A DNA stretch of 56,442 nucleotides. It comes from Azospirillum isscasi (GTDB lineage: Bacteria > Pseudomonadota > Alphaproteobacteria > Azospirillales > Azospirillaceae). The notes beneath the pieces were generated by a model, which did not search any database, was not told where the DNA came from, and saw nothing but the letters and a program-made list of their open reading frames with translations. Location: the NCBI RefSeq assembly GCF_030849505.1, contig NZ_JAUJFI010000015.1, positions 1-56,442 on the forward strand, given 5' to 3'. Below are positions 1 through 6,445 of this stretch, in pieces; position 1 is the stretch's first letter; each line of letters opens with the position of its first letter. The position numbers and the translations under genes were made by a program.

Positions 1-28
1 GTCCGCGCGATGACGCGCCACGCAAACC

Positions 29-142
29 TCAGGCGCCGACCCCTACTTTGCCAAGGCGGTGCTCACCGGAGGCGTACCTATTGCCTGGGGTGGGCCAAGG
101 AAACAGGTCATCTCGTTCATACTGGGTGTCGATCTGGCACAT
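29..142 (-). CDS. Possible 37-residue protein, unknown
   Basis: A short open frame starts at an ATG with an AGGAG ribosome site six bases upstream and stops after 37 codons. The product is mixed polar with a Pro/Trp patch (FPWPTPG). I recognise no family. It lies near the right part of an integrated element, where small excision or regulatory proteins are common, but nothing in it proves such a role. It could equally be a decayed remnant. The only support is the ribosome site and the intact frame. Confidence 0.25.
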   Translation of the reverse strand: MCQIDTQYERDDLFPWPTPGNRYASGEHRLGKVGVGA

Positions 143-409
143 CGTAATCTCCTGTTAGCGCGGTAGTTTGAGTATTTAGCCGCTCGATGCCAGGGAGCTT
201 CGCTGCGATGCACTCTTTAAGATGCCAAAGCCACTACCCAGATAGCGTTCACGCCGGAATATTGCGAGCTGCAACCCGCTCACAGTATAAATAAGCAGAC
301 ACTTAAAGCGTCTGCTGCAACAGGCTGATACGTGAGAGGTGATAGCGCACGAAGCTCAATAGTTTATCCATGATTTTACAGTGCGTGCGTTGCCTCTCGC
401 GCACTTGAT
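143..409. other. Intergenic stretch, no gene seen
   Basis: I see no convincing coding frame here. The stretch is less GC-rich than the chromosome to the right and separates the small reverse-strand frame from the forward terminator at 410-446. Confidence 0.5.
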
Positions 410-446
410 GGCCCCGGATGTTGCAGCATCCGGGGCCTTCTTGTTT
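410..446 (+). terminator. Rho-independent terminator
   Basis: An 11-bp perfect stem (GGCCCCGGATG at 410-420, CATCCGGGGCC at 427-437) closes a 6-base loop and is followed by TTCTTGTTT. It sits directly before the VapE-like gene, so it probably ends an upstream transcript. It also argues against starting the VapE-like protein at the ATG inside this hairpin (418). Confidence 0.75.
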
Positions 447-462
447 AGAGGCAGAAATCATT

Positions 463-2010
463 ATGAAAGAAAATTATAGCTGTGATAGCGTTTCTTTGGA
501 CATGCCCATGGTTCATTCACCAGGACCAACCCCGATAGATTTTCAGGCCGAGATGATTGCCGACTTGGCAAAGCGGCAAGCGAAGGGGGATCGGATCGAC
601 GGTCGGGAGGTCGTCGCGCTTTTGAACCCTGGTGCCGATAACCGCCAAGTTCGGGAATGGCTTGTTCAGAACCGCATCATGAAAGGCGCTGAGTTTGATC
701 AGGCTCTGAAAAGAGAATGGCAGCGTCAAAAAATCGAAAACCGTTTGGGATTTGTTCCCGATACGGTCGTGGCGTTTGTGGAGGGCTATGCCGCTCGTGA
801 GCGGATTGGGACCACATACCGTGGCCTGCTGCAACGCAACAAGCCGGTCACATACGGCAAACTCGTTGATGACAAAGAGTTGGCCAACACCGTGATCAAA
901 GAGGAGGACCGGAGCGACCTCCACATCGACAATTATGTCCGGCTTACAGCGGGCAATCGAACGCAAATCAGCGACTTTCAGCGCGAGTTGCGCCTCCTCT
1001 CTGCAGAGTTGGGATTGGGCTACTCGGATAGCAACATTCTTGACGCGGTGCAGGAATGGACGTTGAAGCAACGGGAGGAGCACAAGCTCGCGATCTTCAA
1101 CCGCATTGCTGGCTGCAAACTCGGCCCGGCGGCGCAAGAGCGCGCGCAAGTGGCGTGGGATGCTCTGGAACGGGCCGCGTTCGACGTATCGGAAACCTGT
1201 CCCGGTTTCGCGGTTGCAGTGCTTCGCAAGTTCATCTGGCAGGTCAAGCGCAAGATGCTGGGGTTGCCGGTAACGAACCACCTCATGCCCGTCTTGACCG
1301 GCTCCCAGGGCAAGGGCAAGAGCACGTTGGTCCGAAATCTGCTCCGCCCCGTCGAGGAATGCACGGCCCACAGCGACTTCAAACAAATCACCGATGACCG
1401 CAACATTCAGCTATGGGAGAATTACGTCATTTTCCTCGACGAGCTTGGGCATGCAAAGCGAGCTGAAATGGATGAGGTCAAAAACATCATCACCGCCGAT
1501 GTCCTTACCCGACGCCCAATGAGGACCAACGATGTTGAACATGTCGAGCAGCGGGCGACCTTCATCGGTTGCACTAATAAGGGTTTGAGCGAGCTGATCC
1601 GGGATGAAACAGGTGTTCGACGCTTTGCCGAACTTGCCTTCACCAACACCCCGGATTGGGACGCGATCAACGCCTTGGATTGGGAACAGATGTGGCGCAG
1701 CGTCGATGAGCGGGGACCAGACCCCAGCTCCATCATCGCGGTGGCGTTGGCAACGCAGCAGAGCGCAAATCGGACCATGAGCGCCGTCGAACAATGGGCG
1801 CGTCAGGCAAAAGTTGAAGGGAGAAGGCGCGCTGAGGAGCTTCATTCAGTGTTTCGGGAATGGGAGAAAGACAAGTTCCCACGCAATGCCACGGACCTTG
1901 CGAGTTGGGGCAAGCAAATGAAGCGCCTTATGCAAAATGACACCGACTTTCCGTGGTCCGCTGGGCGAGACGGTCGTGGCGTGTGGTATTGCAAGGGCGT
2001 GGCTGTGTAG
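463..2010 (+). CDS. VapE-type primase/helicase (SF3-like P-loop ATPase)
   Basis: About 515 residues. The C-terminal half matches the virulence-associated E / D5-like helicase family. The Walker A motif GSQGKGKST lies at about residues 280-288, followed by the Walker B stretch VIFLDELG, an RATFIGCTN sensor-like motif and a TGVRRF arginine-finger-like motif. Members serve as replication helicases or primase partners in phages, satellites and integrative elements. I start at 463, with an AGAGGC site upstream, because the earlier ATG lies inside a terminator. Codon use is less GC-biased than in the flanking chromosome, which fits transfer. Directly downstream is a repeat array resembling a replication origin, so this protein is the likely initiator or helicase of the element. 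The family call is firm; the exact role is inferred. Confidence 0.85.
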   Translation: MKENYSCDSVSLDMPMVHSPGPTPIDFQAEMIADLAKRQAKGDRIDGREVVALLNPGADNRQVREWLVQNRIMKGAEFDQALKREWQRQKIENRLGFVPDTVVAFVEGYAARERIGTTYRGLLQRNKPVTYGKLVDDKELANTVIKEEDRSDLHIDNYVRLTAGNRTQISDFQRELRLLSAELGLGYSDSNILDAVQEWTLKQREEHKLAIFNRIAGCKLGPAAQERAQVAWDALERAAFDVSETCPGFAVAVLRKFIWQVKRKMLGLPVTNHLMPVLTGSQGKGKSTLVRNLLRPVEECTAHSDFKQITDDRNIQLWENYVIFLDELGHAKRAEMDEVKNIITADVLTRRPMRTNDVEHVEQRATFIGCTNKGLSELIRDETGVRRFAELAFTNTPDWDAINALDWEQMWRSVDERGPDPSSIIAVALATQQSANRTMSAVEQWARQAKVEGRRRAEELHSVFREWEKDKFPRNATDLASWGKQMKRLMQNDTDFPWSAGRDGRGVWYCKGVAV

Positions 2011-2249
2011 GCGGTATGTAGGGAGGGTGTAGGGACTGCCTACACCGTCCTTTTCCAATTGAGTGCTCCCATCTGTGCATTTGATGCTGAAATCACTGGA
2101 TTTTAATGGGGAAATAGCAGGATTGGCTGTTTGTGTAGGGAGTGTAGGTTATTTCTATTTATTCCCCAGCCAATCGAAAATACCGAAAAACAAGCCTGCG
2201 GTAACACAAAGCAGGCTTAAAACGCTACACAGCCTACACTCCCTACACA
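2006..2249. repeat. TGTAGG iterons and 17-bp inverted repeat; candidate replication origin
   Basis: TGTAGG occurs at 2006, 2017 and 2028, exactly 11 bp apart, and its complement CCTACA follows at 2039, again one 11-bp step on. A second cluster has TGTAGG at 2134 and 2143 and mirror copies at 2233 and 2242. These form a perfect 17-bp inverted repeat (2132-2148 and 2233-2249). The interval between the arms is AT-rich and includes an 8-bp hairpin (2192-2199 / 2211-2218). Phased hexamers, an AT-rich core and a helicase gene next door are typical of replication origins. The origin role is inference; the repeats are directly visible. Confidence 0.6.
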
Positions 2250-2274
2250 GCGGGAGTCGGCACCGCGAAGGTCA

Positions 2275-2496
2275 TCATCCGGTTTTGCTTCCTCTTTGCG
2301 CGTCTGCCAGCTCCTTTTGCTTCTTGGCAAGCTGTTGCCGCATCTTGTTCACGGTTGCTCGCTTCTTCATGAGCTTTCCTTGCTTGACCAACTCCGCAGC
2401 TCGACGGCTCGCGGCATCCGTGGTGCTATCGTCCATTTCCAGCAGACTGGCCGACCATTCCTCGTGAGTAAGCCCCATAACCTCATGCAATCTCAT
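2275..2496 (-). CDS. Small basic coiled-coil protein, unknown
   Basis: 73 residues, rich in Lys, Arg, Glu and Gln. The second half (KKRATVNKMRQQLAKKQKEL) should form a helix or coiled coil. The start has a good AGAGGA ribosome site seven bases upstream. It is encoded opposite to the VapE-like gene, and the repeat array lies between the two stop codons. I recognise no family. A DNA-binding or replication-accessory role in the element is possible but unproven. Confidence 0.55.
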   Translation of the reverse strand: MRLHEVMGLTHEEWSASLLEMDDSTTDAASRRAAELVKQGKLMKKRATVNKMRQQLAKKQKELADAQRGSKTG

Positions 2497-2644
2497 CGCT
2501 CGTTCCTCTCTGTTGCGCTTTCCAGCCAGCTATTTACCGTTCGCGCAACCACAAAGAATGCCCGCGTCGGGCTTGATAGTGGCCGCCACGGCTGTAGCAT
2601 CGAGACCCAGGACTGGCAGATGTATGGAGAGGGCGGAGGACAAG

Positions 2645-2791
2645 GTGAACGATTTCATCGTTGAAGGGACAGCTCTTGGAAAGCCGATCAGGGTTCGCGT
2701 CTTCGCCCAAAACCCGCACCACGCCCAACAGGCAGCGAAGCAACTGACCGGCGATCCGCACATGAGTTTTCGGTCTGTGAAGGCGGTCTGA
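2645..2791 (+). CDS. Small hypothetical protein (48 aa, GTG start)
   Basis: A 48-residue frame with a GTG start five bases after a GGAGG site (2635-2639). An ATG at 2624 in the same frame is the alternative start but lacks a good site. The protein looks like a compact beta-rich domain (GKPIRVRVFAQNPHHAQQAA) and is hydrophilic. I cannot assign it. It sits between the reverse-strand coiled-coil gene and the DUF6641 gene, as another short gene of the integrated element. Confidence 0.45.
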   Translation: MNDFIVEGTALGKPIRVRVFAQNPHHAQQAAKQLTGDPHMSFRSVKAV

Positions 2792-2907
2792 ACATCGTCG
2801 GTCTTTGGTGAAATCAAGTTCAGAAACAGCCCTCTGTTCAACTTCCGAGGGTTGAGCGCCAGTGCCATGGCATTAACGTATGTGCGGCAGAACATATGGA
2901 GAACGCC

Positions 2908-3372
2908 ATGTCTATTCTGGAAAGCCTGACACTGACGAGCACCGCGAAGCGCATCGACACCAGCCCAGTCGGCACCGCTCGCCGCAAGTTGCTCGACGCC
3001 CTGGTCCTTCAGATCGAGGCTGCGACGGCGACCATCAAAGGTGAGGTGTTCATCCGCCGTGTCGGCCGGTGGGTGAACGTGGACGGGACGAAGGAGCGGC
3101 GTGACGTTCCGGTTCGTTTCCGGCCCTGGTGGTGGAAGGACGAGGCGGGAACGATCCATCTCCACATCCACTACGGCAACAGGCCGCTCGAACTCAAGCC
3201 CGGCAAGTCTGTCATCACCGTGGGCGCGATGGACCGGCTTGTGCCGGTGCTGGAACAGGTTCGTCAAGCCATCATGGCCGGTGAACTCGACAGGTCGATG
3301 ACCGAGGCGGTCGCGCGGCGGCAGCGCGTGCTGCAGAAGGCGACGACGACCACAGTCGGAAAGGCCACGTAA
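2908..3372 (+). CDS. DUF6641 family protein
   Basis: 154 residues from the ATG at 2908, which has GGAGA five bases upstream; an ATG at 2896 is in frame but has no site. The order of features recalls the DUF6641 family from alphaproteobacterial accessory regions: an N-terminal SILESL, a conserved RFRPWWWKDE patch, an HYGNRPLELKPGK strand and a C-terminal helix ending in basic residues. No biochemical function is known to me. The last bases overlap the start of the DUF3768 gene, so the two are probably co-transcribed. The family call rests on remembered motif similarity. Confidence 0.65.
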   Translation: MSILESLTLTSTAKRIDTSPVGTARRKLLDALVLQIEAATATIKGEVFIRRVGRWVNVDGTKERRDVPVRFRPWWWKDEAGTIHLHIHYGNRPLELKPGKSVITVGAMDRLVPVLEQVRQAIMAGELDRSMTEAVARRQRVLQKATTTTVGKAT

Positions 3373-3764
3373 TGACCGACAAGGCGCTGGGGCGTGCGGC
3401 AGAAATCGCACGCCTCAACGACCATCTACGCCGAAGCTTCGAAGGCGGTCGGGTGGTCATCACCTCCGGTATCGCGGCACTCGATCCCCTCCACATCAAT
3501 CTCATTCTGGCCGGAGTGCGGACATTCAATGCCTTCGCGGCAGATAACGACCCCTATGGCGAGCATGATTGCGCGACCCTGATGGTCCGAGGGGTGAGGG
3601 TAATGTGGAAGATCGACTACTACGACCCCACGATGACCTATCTGTCATCCGATCCCGCTGATCCCAGCGTGACCGTCCGGGTGTTGACCATCATGCTGGC
3701 CGACGAGTTTTGTGGAGTGCGCGCTTGCGAGATGCTGATCCAGACAAATCGAGACTCTGATTGA
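3372..3764 (+). CDS. DUF3768 family protein
   Basis: 130 residues. The motif train GGRVVITSGIAAL, FAADNDPYGEHDCATL, WKIDYYDPTMTYLS, DPADPSVTVRVLTIMLADEF is characteristic of DUF3768, a family common on alphaproteobacterial plasmids and integrated elements. Molecular function is unknown; the small compact sequence suggests a soluble cytoplasmic protein. It starts in the last codons of the DUF6641 gene, forming a two-gene unit typical of element cargo or maintenance genes. Confidence 0.8.
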   Translation: MTDKALGRAAEIARLNDHLRRSFEGGRVVITSGIAALDPLHINLILAGVRTFNAFAADNDPYGEHDCATLMVRGVRVMWKIDYYDPTMTYLSSDPADPSVTVRVLTIMLADEFCGVRACEMLIQTNRDSD

Positions 3765-3817
3765 CAGTTTGGCAGAGACTGGCTATCTACCCTCTGTCAC
3801 TTAGAAAGGAGGGTCTG

Positions 3818-4327
3818 ATGAAGGTAAGTTGGATTACGTTTGAGGGGACGCTAGAGGAGTTCCTGAGTGTCCAACATGCTCTGCCGCAGGGAACAGTTTT
3901 CTCTGTCGCTACAGCAGATACGATGCATGAGGAGCCGGAGCTGGCCACGAGTGGCGGCAAGGCAAAGTCACTTCCGCAGCTAAGCAATGAAGATGCAGGG
4001 AAGGTGGCGATAGAGTTCGTCAAAAGTCTCCCTGACACCCTCAAGACCGCCTTTTTGACCCTAGTTGAGAGTGAGGATGTGCATCTGGAAAGGGGTGAGT
4101 GGGCGAAAAAGCTCGGCTACAGTGACACACAACTCAATGGAACTATGACCCAGCTAAGCGCCCGCGTGGGGGCTGCGATGGTGACCGTACTGGGTGAGGA
4201 TGCTGTACCGCAAAGTCACAAGGGTGCGCTCTACTGCTTGGTCGAAAAGGGAATGCGGGCAGGGAAGACGGCATTTCGAGTGACGGCGGCTGCTCGCTCT
4301 GCGCTGAAAGAAGCGGGGCTTCTATAG
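3818..4327 (+). CDS. Hypothetical protein, possible winged-helix-like
   Basis: 169 residues from ATG 3818, chosen because a strong AAAGGAGG (3806-3812) lies six bases upstream; an earlier in-frame ATG at 3761 would overlap the DUF3768 gene without a site. The middle (WAKKLGYSDTQLNGTMTQLSAR) could be a DNA-binding helical domain, since its pattern resembles a helix-turn-helix followed by a recognition helix. This is a weak resemblance only. It is the last gene of the element before the tRNA-Phe remnant. Confidence 0.6.
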   Translation: MKVSWITFEGTLEEFLSVQHALPQGTVFSVATADTMHEEPELATSGGKAKSLPQLSNEDAGKVAIEFVKSLPDTLKTAFLTLVESEDVHLERGEWAKKLGYSDTQLNGTMTQLSARVGAAMVTVLGEDAVPQSHKGALYCLVEKGMRAGKTAFRVTAAARSALKEAGLL

Positions 4328-4355
4328 GAAATTCCAGCTATGCATGATGGTGCCA

Positions 4356-4396
4356 AGCGCCGGGAGCAGAGGGATATTCCCCTCCTCTCGGGCGCT
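4356..4396 (+). terminator. Hairpin after the last element gene
   Basis: AGCGCC at 4356-4361 pairs with GGCGCT at 4391-4396, and a second inner stem (GAGGG with CCCTC) extends the structure. No strong T-run follows, so intrinsic termination is only probable. It lies 29 bases after the stop of the 169-residue gene. Confidence 0.4.
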
Positions 4397-4502
4397 CGGC
4401 TCGTTTAGGAAAGTTATCCTGTGCGCCGCCGCCCTAGCACAATTCCAGCACATATAGAACAAAAATTGAATAAAAACAATATTTTATGCGCCGGTGCTTT
4501 TA

Positions 4503-4548
4503 ACTGAAAATCCCCGTGTCGGCGGTTCGACTCCGTCCCTGGGCACCA
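4503..4548 (+). other. 3' half of a tRNA-Phe gene; att site of the integrated element
   Basis: The sequence from 4503 reads as the 3' half of tRNA-Phe: anticodon loop CTGAAAA with GAA anticodon at 4506-4508, anticodon 3' stem TCCCC, variable loop, T-arm GGCGG/TTCGACT/CCGTC, acceptor strand CCTGGGC and ACCA ending at 4548. No matching 5' half precedes it; the upstream sequence is AT-rich and unrelated. This is what remains when an element integrates by recombination in the tRNA anticodon region, leaving the original 3' end at its far side. An intact tRNA-Phe should lie left of the window. Confidence 0.85.
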
Positions 4549-4579
4549 CTTCATCCCTTCGCGGGACTGTGGTGTCCGA

Positions 4580-4607
4580 ACGCTCCGTCACCCGCGGGGC
4601 GTTTTTT
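4580..4607 (+). terminator. Rho-independent terminator of the original tRNA-Phe gene
   Basis: ACGCTCC (4580-4586) pairs with GGGGCGT (4596-4602), one pair being T-G, followed by a run of T to 4607. Its position 32 bases after the tRNA 3' end suggests it terminated the original tRNA transcript, which supports the view that native chromosome resumes here. Confidence 0.75.
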
Positions 4608-4718
4608 GTTGTCCGCATGATTTTGCACGGTGCCCTCCCAGCGCGCGCAGAAGGCGGTGGCGTTCCCATGGCGGCGACCGTATCGTGCGCTCCGCATGGT
4701 TCCGGCGCGGATGGCGGG

Positions 4719-5696
4719 ATGATCGATCAGCGGACAAGCGCGTTTCTGGCGGATTTCCTGGCGAAGCCCGGCGGCGATCCGGACCGGCTCGACCGTTTCC
4801 TGCTGCACGGCCCCTACCGCGGGCGGCGCGGCGGCAAACCGCGGCTGAAGCTGGCCTTCCACGATTTCTGGCCGGAGTTCGACAAGGGCACGAACTTCTT
4901 CATCGAGATCCTGTCCGGCCGCTTCGACCTGTCGGTGGTGGAGGACGACAGCGACCTTGCCATCGTGTCGGTCTTCGGCGGCCGGCACCGCGAGGCGCGC
5001 AGCCGCCGCACCCTGTTCTTCACCGGGGAGAACGTGCGTCCGCCGCTGGACCGCTTCGACATGGCGGTGTCCTTCGACCGCATCGACGACCCGCGCCATT
5101 TCCGCCTGCCGCTCTACGTCATGCATGCCTACGAGCACATGCGGGAGGGGGCGGTTCCCCATTTCTGCTCCCCGGTCCTGCCGCCAGCACCGCCGACGCG
5201 GGCCGCCTTCGCGGAGCGCAGGTTCTGCGCCTTCCTCTACAAGAACCCGAACGGGGAACGCCGCAACCGCTTCTTCCCGGTGCTGGACGGGCGGCGGCGC
5301 GTCGATTCGGTGGGCTGGCACCTGAACAACACCGGCAGCGTCGTCAAGATGGGCTGGCTGGCGAAGATCCGCGTCTTCGAGCGCTACCGCTTCGCCTTCG
5401 CCTTCGAGAACGCCAGCCACCCCGGCTATCTGACGGAGAAGATCCTGGACGTGTTCCAGGCCGGGGCCGTGCCGCTCTACTGGGGCGACCCCGACCTGGA
5501 GCGGGAGGTGGCGGCGGGCAGCTTCATCGACGTGTCGCGTTTCGCCACGGACGAGGAGGCGGTGGAGCACATCCTGGCGCTGGACGACGATTACGACGCC
5601 TATTGCGCCCACCGCGCCGTGCCGCCCTTCCTGGGGACGGAGGAGTTCCATTTCGACGCCTACCGCCTCGCCGACTGGATCGAAAGCCGCCTGTAA
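4719..5696 (+). CDS. GT10 family glycosyltransferase (alpha-1,3-fucosyltransferase-like)
   Basis: 325 residues from ATG 4719; an ATG at 4668 is an alternative, and upstream frames run through the tRNA fragment and terminator so are not coding. The signature is FAFENASHPGYLTEKI followed by VFQAGAVPLYWGDP at about residues 226-260. This is the GDP-fucose-binding motif of GT10 enzymes, which transfer fucose to GlcNAc in Lewis-type structures. Earlier segments (FHDFWPEFD, LFFTGENVRP) also fit the family. No signal peptide or membrane span, so it acts in the cytoplasm or at the inner membrane face. It leads a packed set of four transferase genes. The acceptor is unknown. Confidence 0.85.
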   Translation: MIDQRTSAFLADFLAKPGGDPDRLDRFLLHGPYRGRRGGKPRLKLAFHDFWPEFDKGTNFFIEILSGRFDLSVVEDDSDLAIVSVFGGRHREARSRRTLFFTGENVRPPLDRFDMAVSFDRIDDPRHFRLPLYVMHAYEHMREGAVPHFCSPVLPPAPPTRAAFAERRFCAFLYKNPNGERRNRFFPVLDGRRRVDSVGWHLNNTGSVVKMGWLAKIRVFERYRFAFAFENASHPGYLTEKILDVFQAGAVPLYWGDPDLEREVAAGSFIDVSRFATDEEAVEHILALDDDYDAYCAHRAVPPFLGTEEFHFDAYRLADWIESRL

Positions 5697-5714
5697 GGGC
5701 CGGATGGGGGAACG

Positions 5715-6437
5715 ATGGCGCGGGTGCTTCTGAATTACGCGGACGGGGCCTTTCTGGCGGCGCAGAAGCGCAACGCCCGGAGCGGGCTGGAGGTCGGCGG
5801 TTTCGATTCCGTGGCGATGCTGGGCCGCGGCCACATCGACCCGGCCTTCGTGGAGCGCAACCGCTTCATCCTCGACCAGCCGCGCGGGGCGGGCTACTGG
5901 CTGTGGAAGCCCTGGGCGGTCTGGACGCTGCTGCGCGACCATCTGAAAGACGGCGACGTGCTGTTCTATTGCGACAGCGGCGCCCATTTCGTGCACCGCG
6001 CCGACCCGGTGATCGAGCTGTGCCGGCAGCGGCGCGACCTGCCCATCCTGCTGTTCACGCTGCAGGACGAGTTCAAGAACCGCGGCTGGACGAAGCGCGA
6101 CTGCTTCCATTTCATGCGGCTGGACCGGCCCGAATACACCGACGCCACCCAGATCCTGGGGAGTTTCATCGTCTGCGAGCGGACGCCGGAGACCATCGCC
6201 TTCGTCTCCGAATGGCTGCGCTTCGCCCAGGACGAGCGCATCCTCACCGACGCGCCGAACGAGTGCGGAAAGCCCAACTACCCGGAGTTCCGCGACCACC
6301 GGCACGACCAGAGCATCCTCAGCCTGCTGGCCCGCCGCCGCGGGGTGTCCACGATCCCCGACATCTCGCAATGGGGCGACGACCGGCGCCCGGCGGAGAT
6401 CCCGCGCATCCTGTTGCACACGCGCTCGCGGGAATAG
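5715..6437 (+). CDS. Putative glycosyltransferase with YWLWKPW motif
   Basis: 240 residues. A GAGYWLWKPW motif is followed by GDVLFYCDSG at about residues 80-89. This pairing recalls a poorly characterised GT-A-like group in which the YxDxG segment takes the place of a DxD metal site. There is no signal peptide or membrane span. It starts 18 bases after the GT10 stop with a GGGGGA ribosome site and ends 8 bases before the OGT gene, so it is surely in the same operon. The donor sugar and acceptor are not evident. A transferase role rests on the motif and on its neighbours. Confidence 0.6.
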   Translation: MARVLLNYADGAFLAAQKRNARSGLEVGGFDSVAMLGRGHIDPAFVERNRFILDQPRGAGYWLWKPWAVWTLLRDHLKDGDVLFYCDSGAHFVHRADPVIELCRQRRDLPILLFTLQDEFKNRGWTKRDCFHFMRLDRPEYTDATQILGSFIVCERTPETIAFVSEWLRFAQDERILTDAPNECGKPNYPEFRDHRHDQSILSLLARRRGVSTIPDISQWGDDRRPAEIPRILLHTRSRE

Positions 6438-6445
6438 GGGGCCGC

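Noticed and set aside
418-462. Earlier start of the VapE-like protein
   Set aside because: The ATG at 418 is inside the stem of a terminator and the extra 15 residues are not conserved-looking; 463 has a ribosome site.
4551-6419. 622-codon reverse-strand open frame opposite the glycosyltransferase genes
   Set aside because: It is a GC-rich mirror frame of real genes, full of Arg/Ala/Gly with no family pattern and no ribosome site; the forward genes carry clear enzyme motifs.
4685-6445. N-terminal extension of the TPR-OGT frame
   Set aside because: The first 587 codons are low-complexity Arg/Ala/Gly sequence overlapping two real genes in another frame; the true start is ATG 6446 with normal TPR sequence following.
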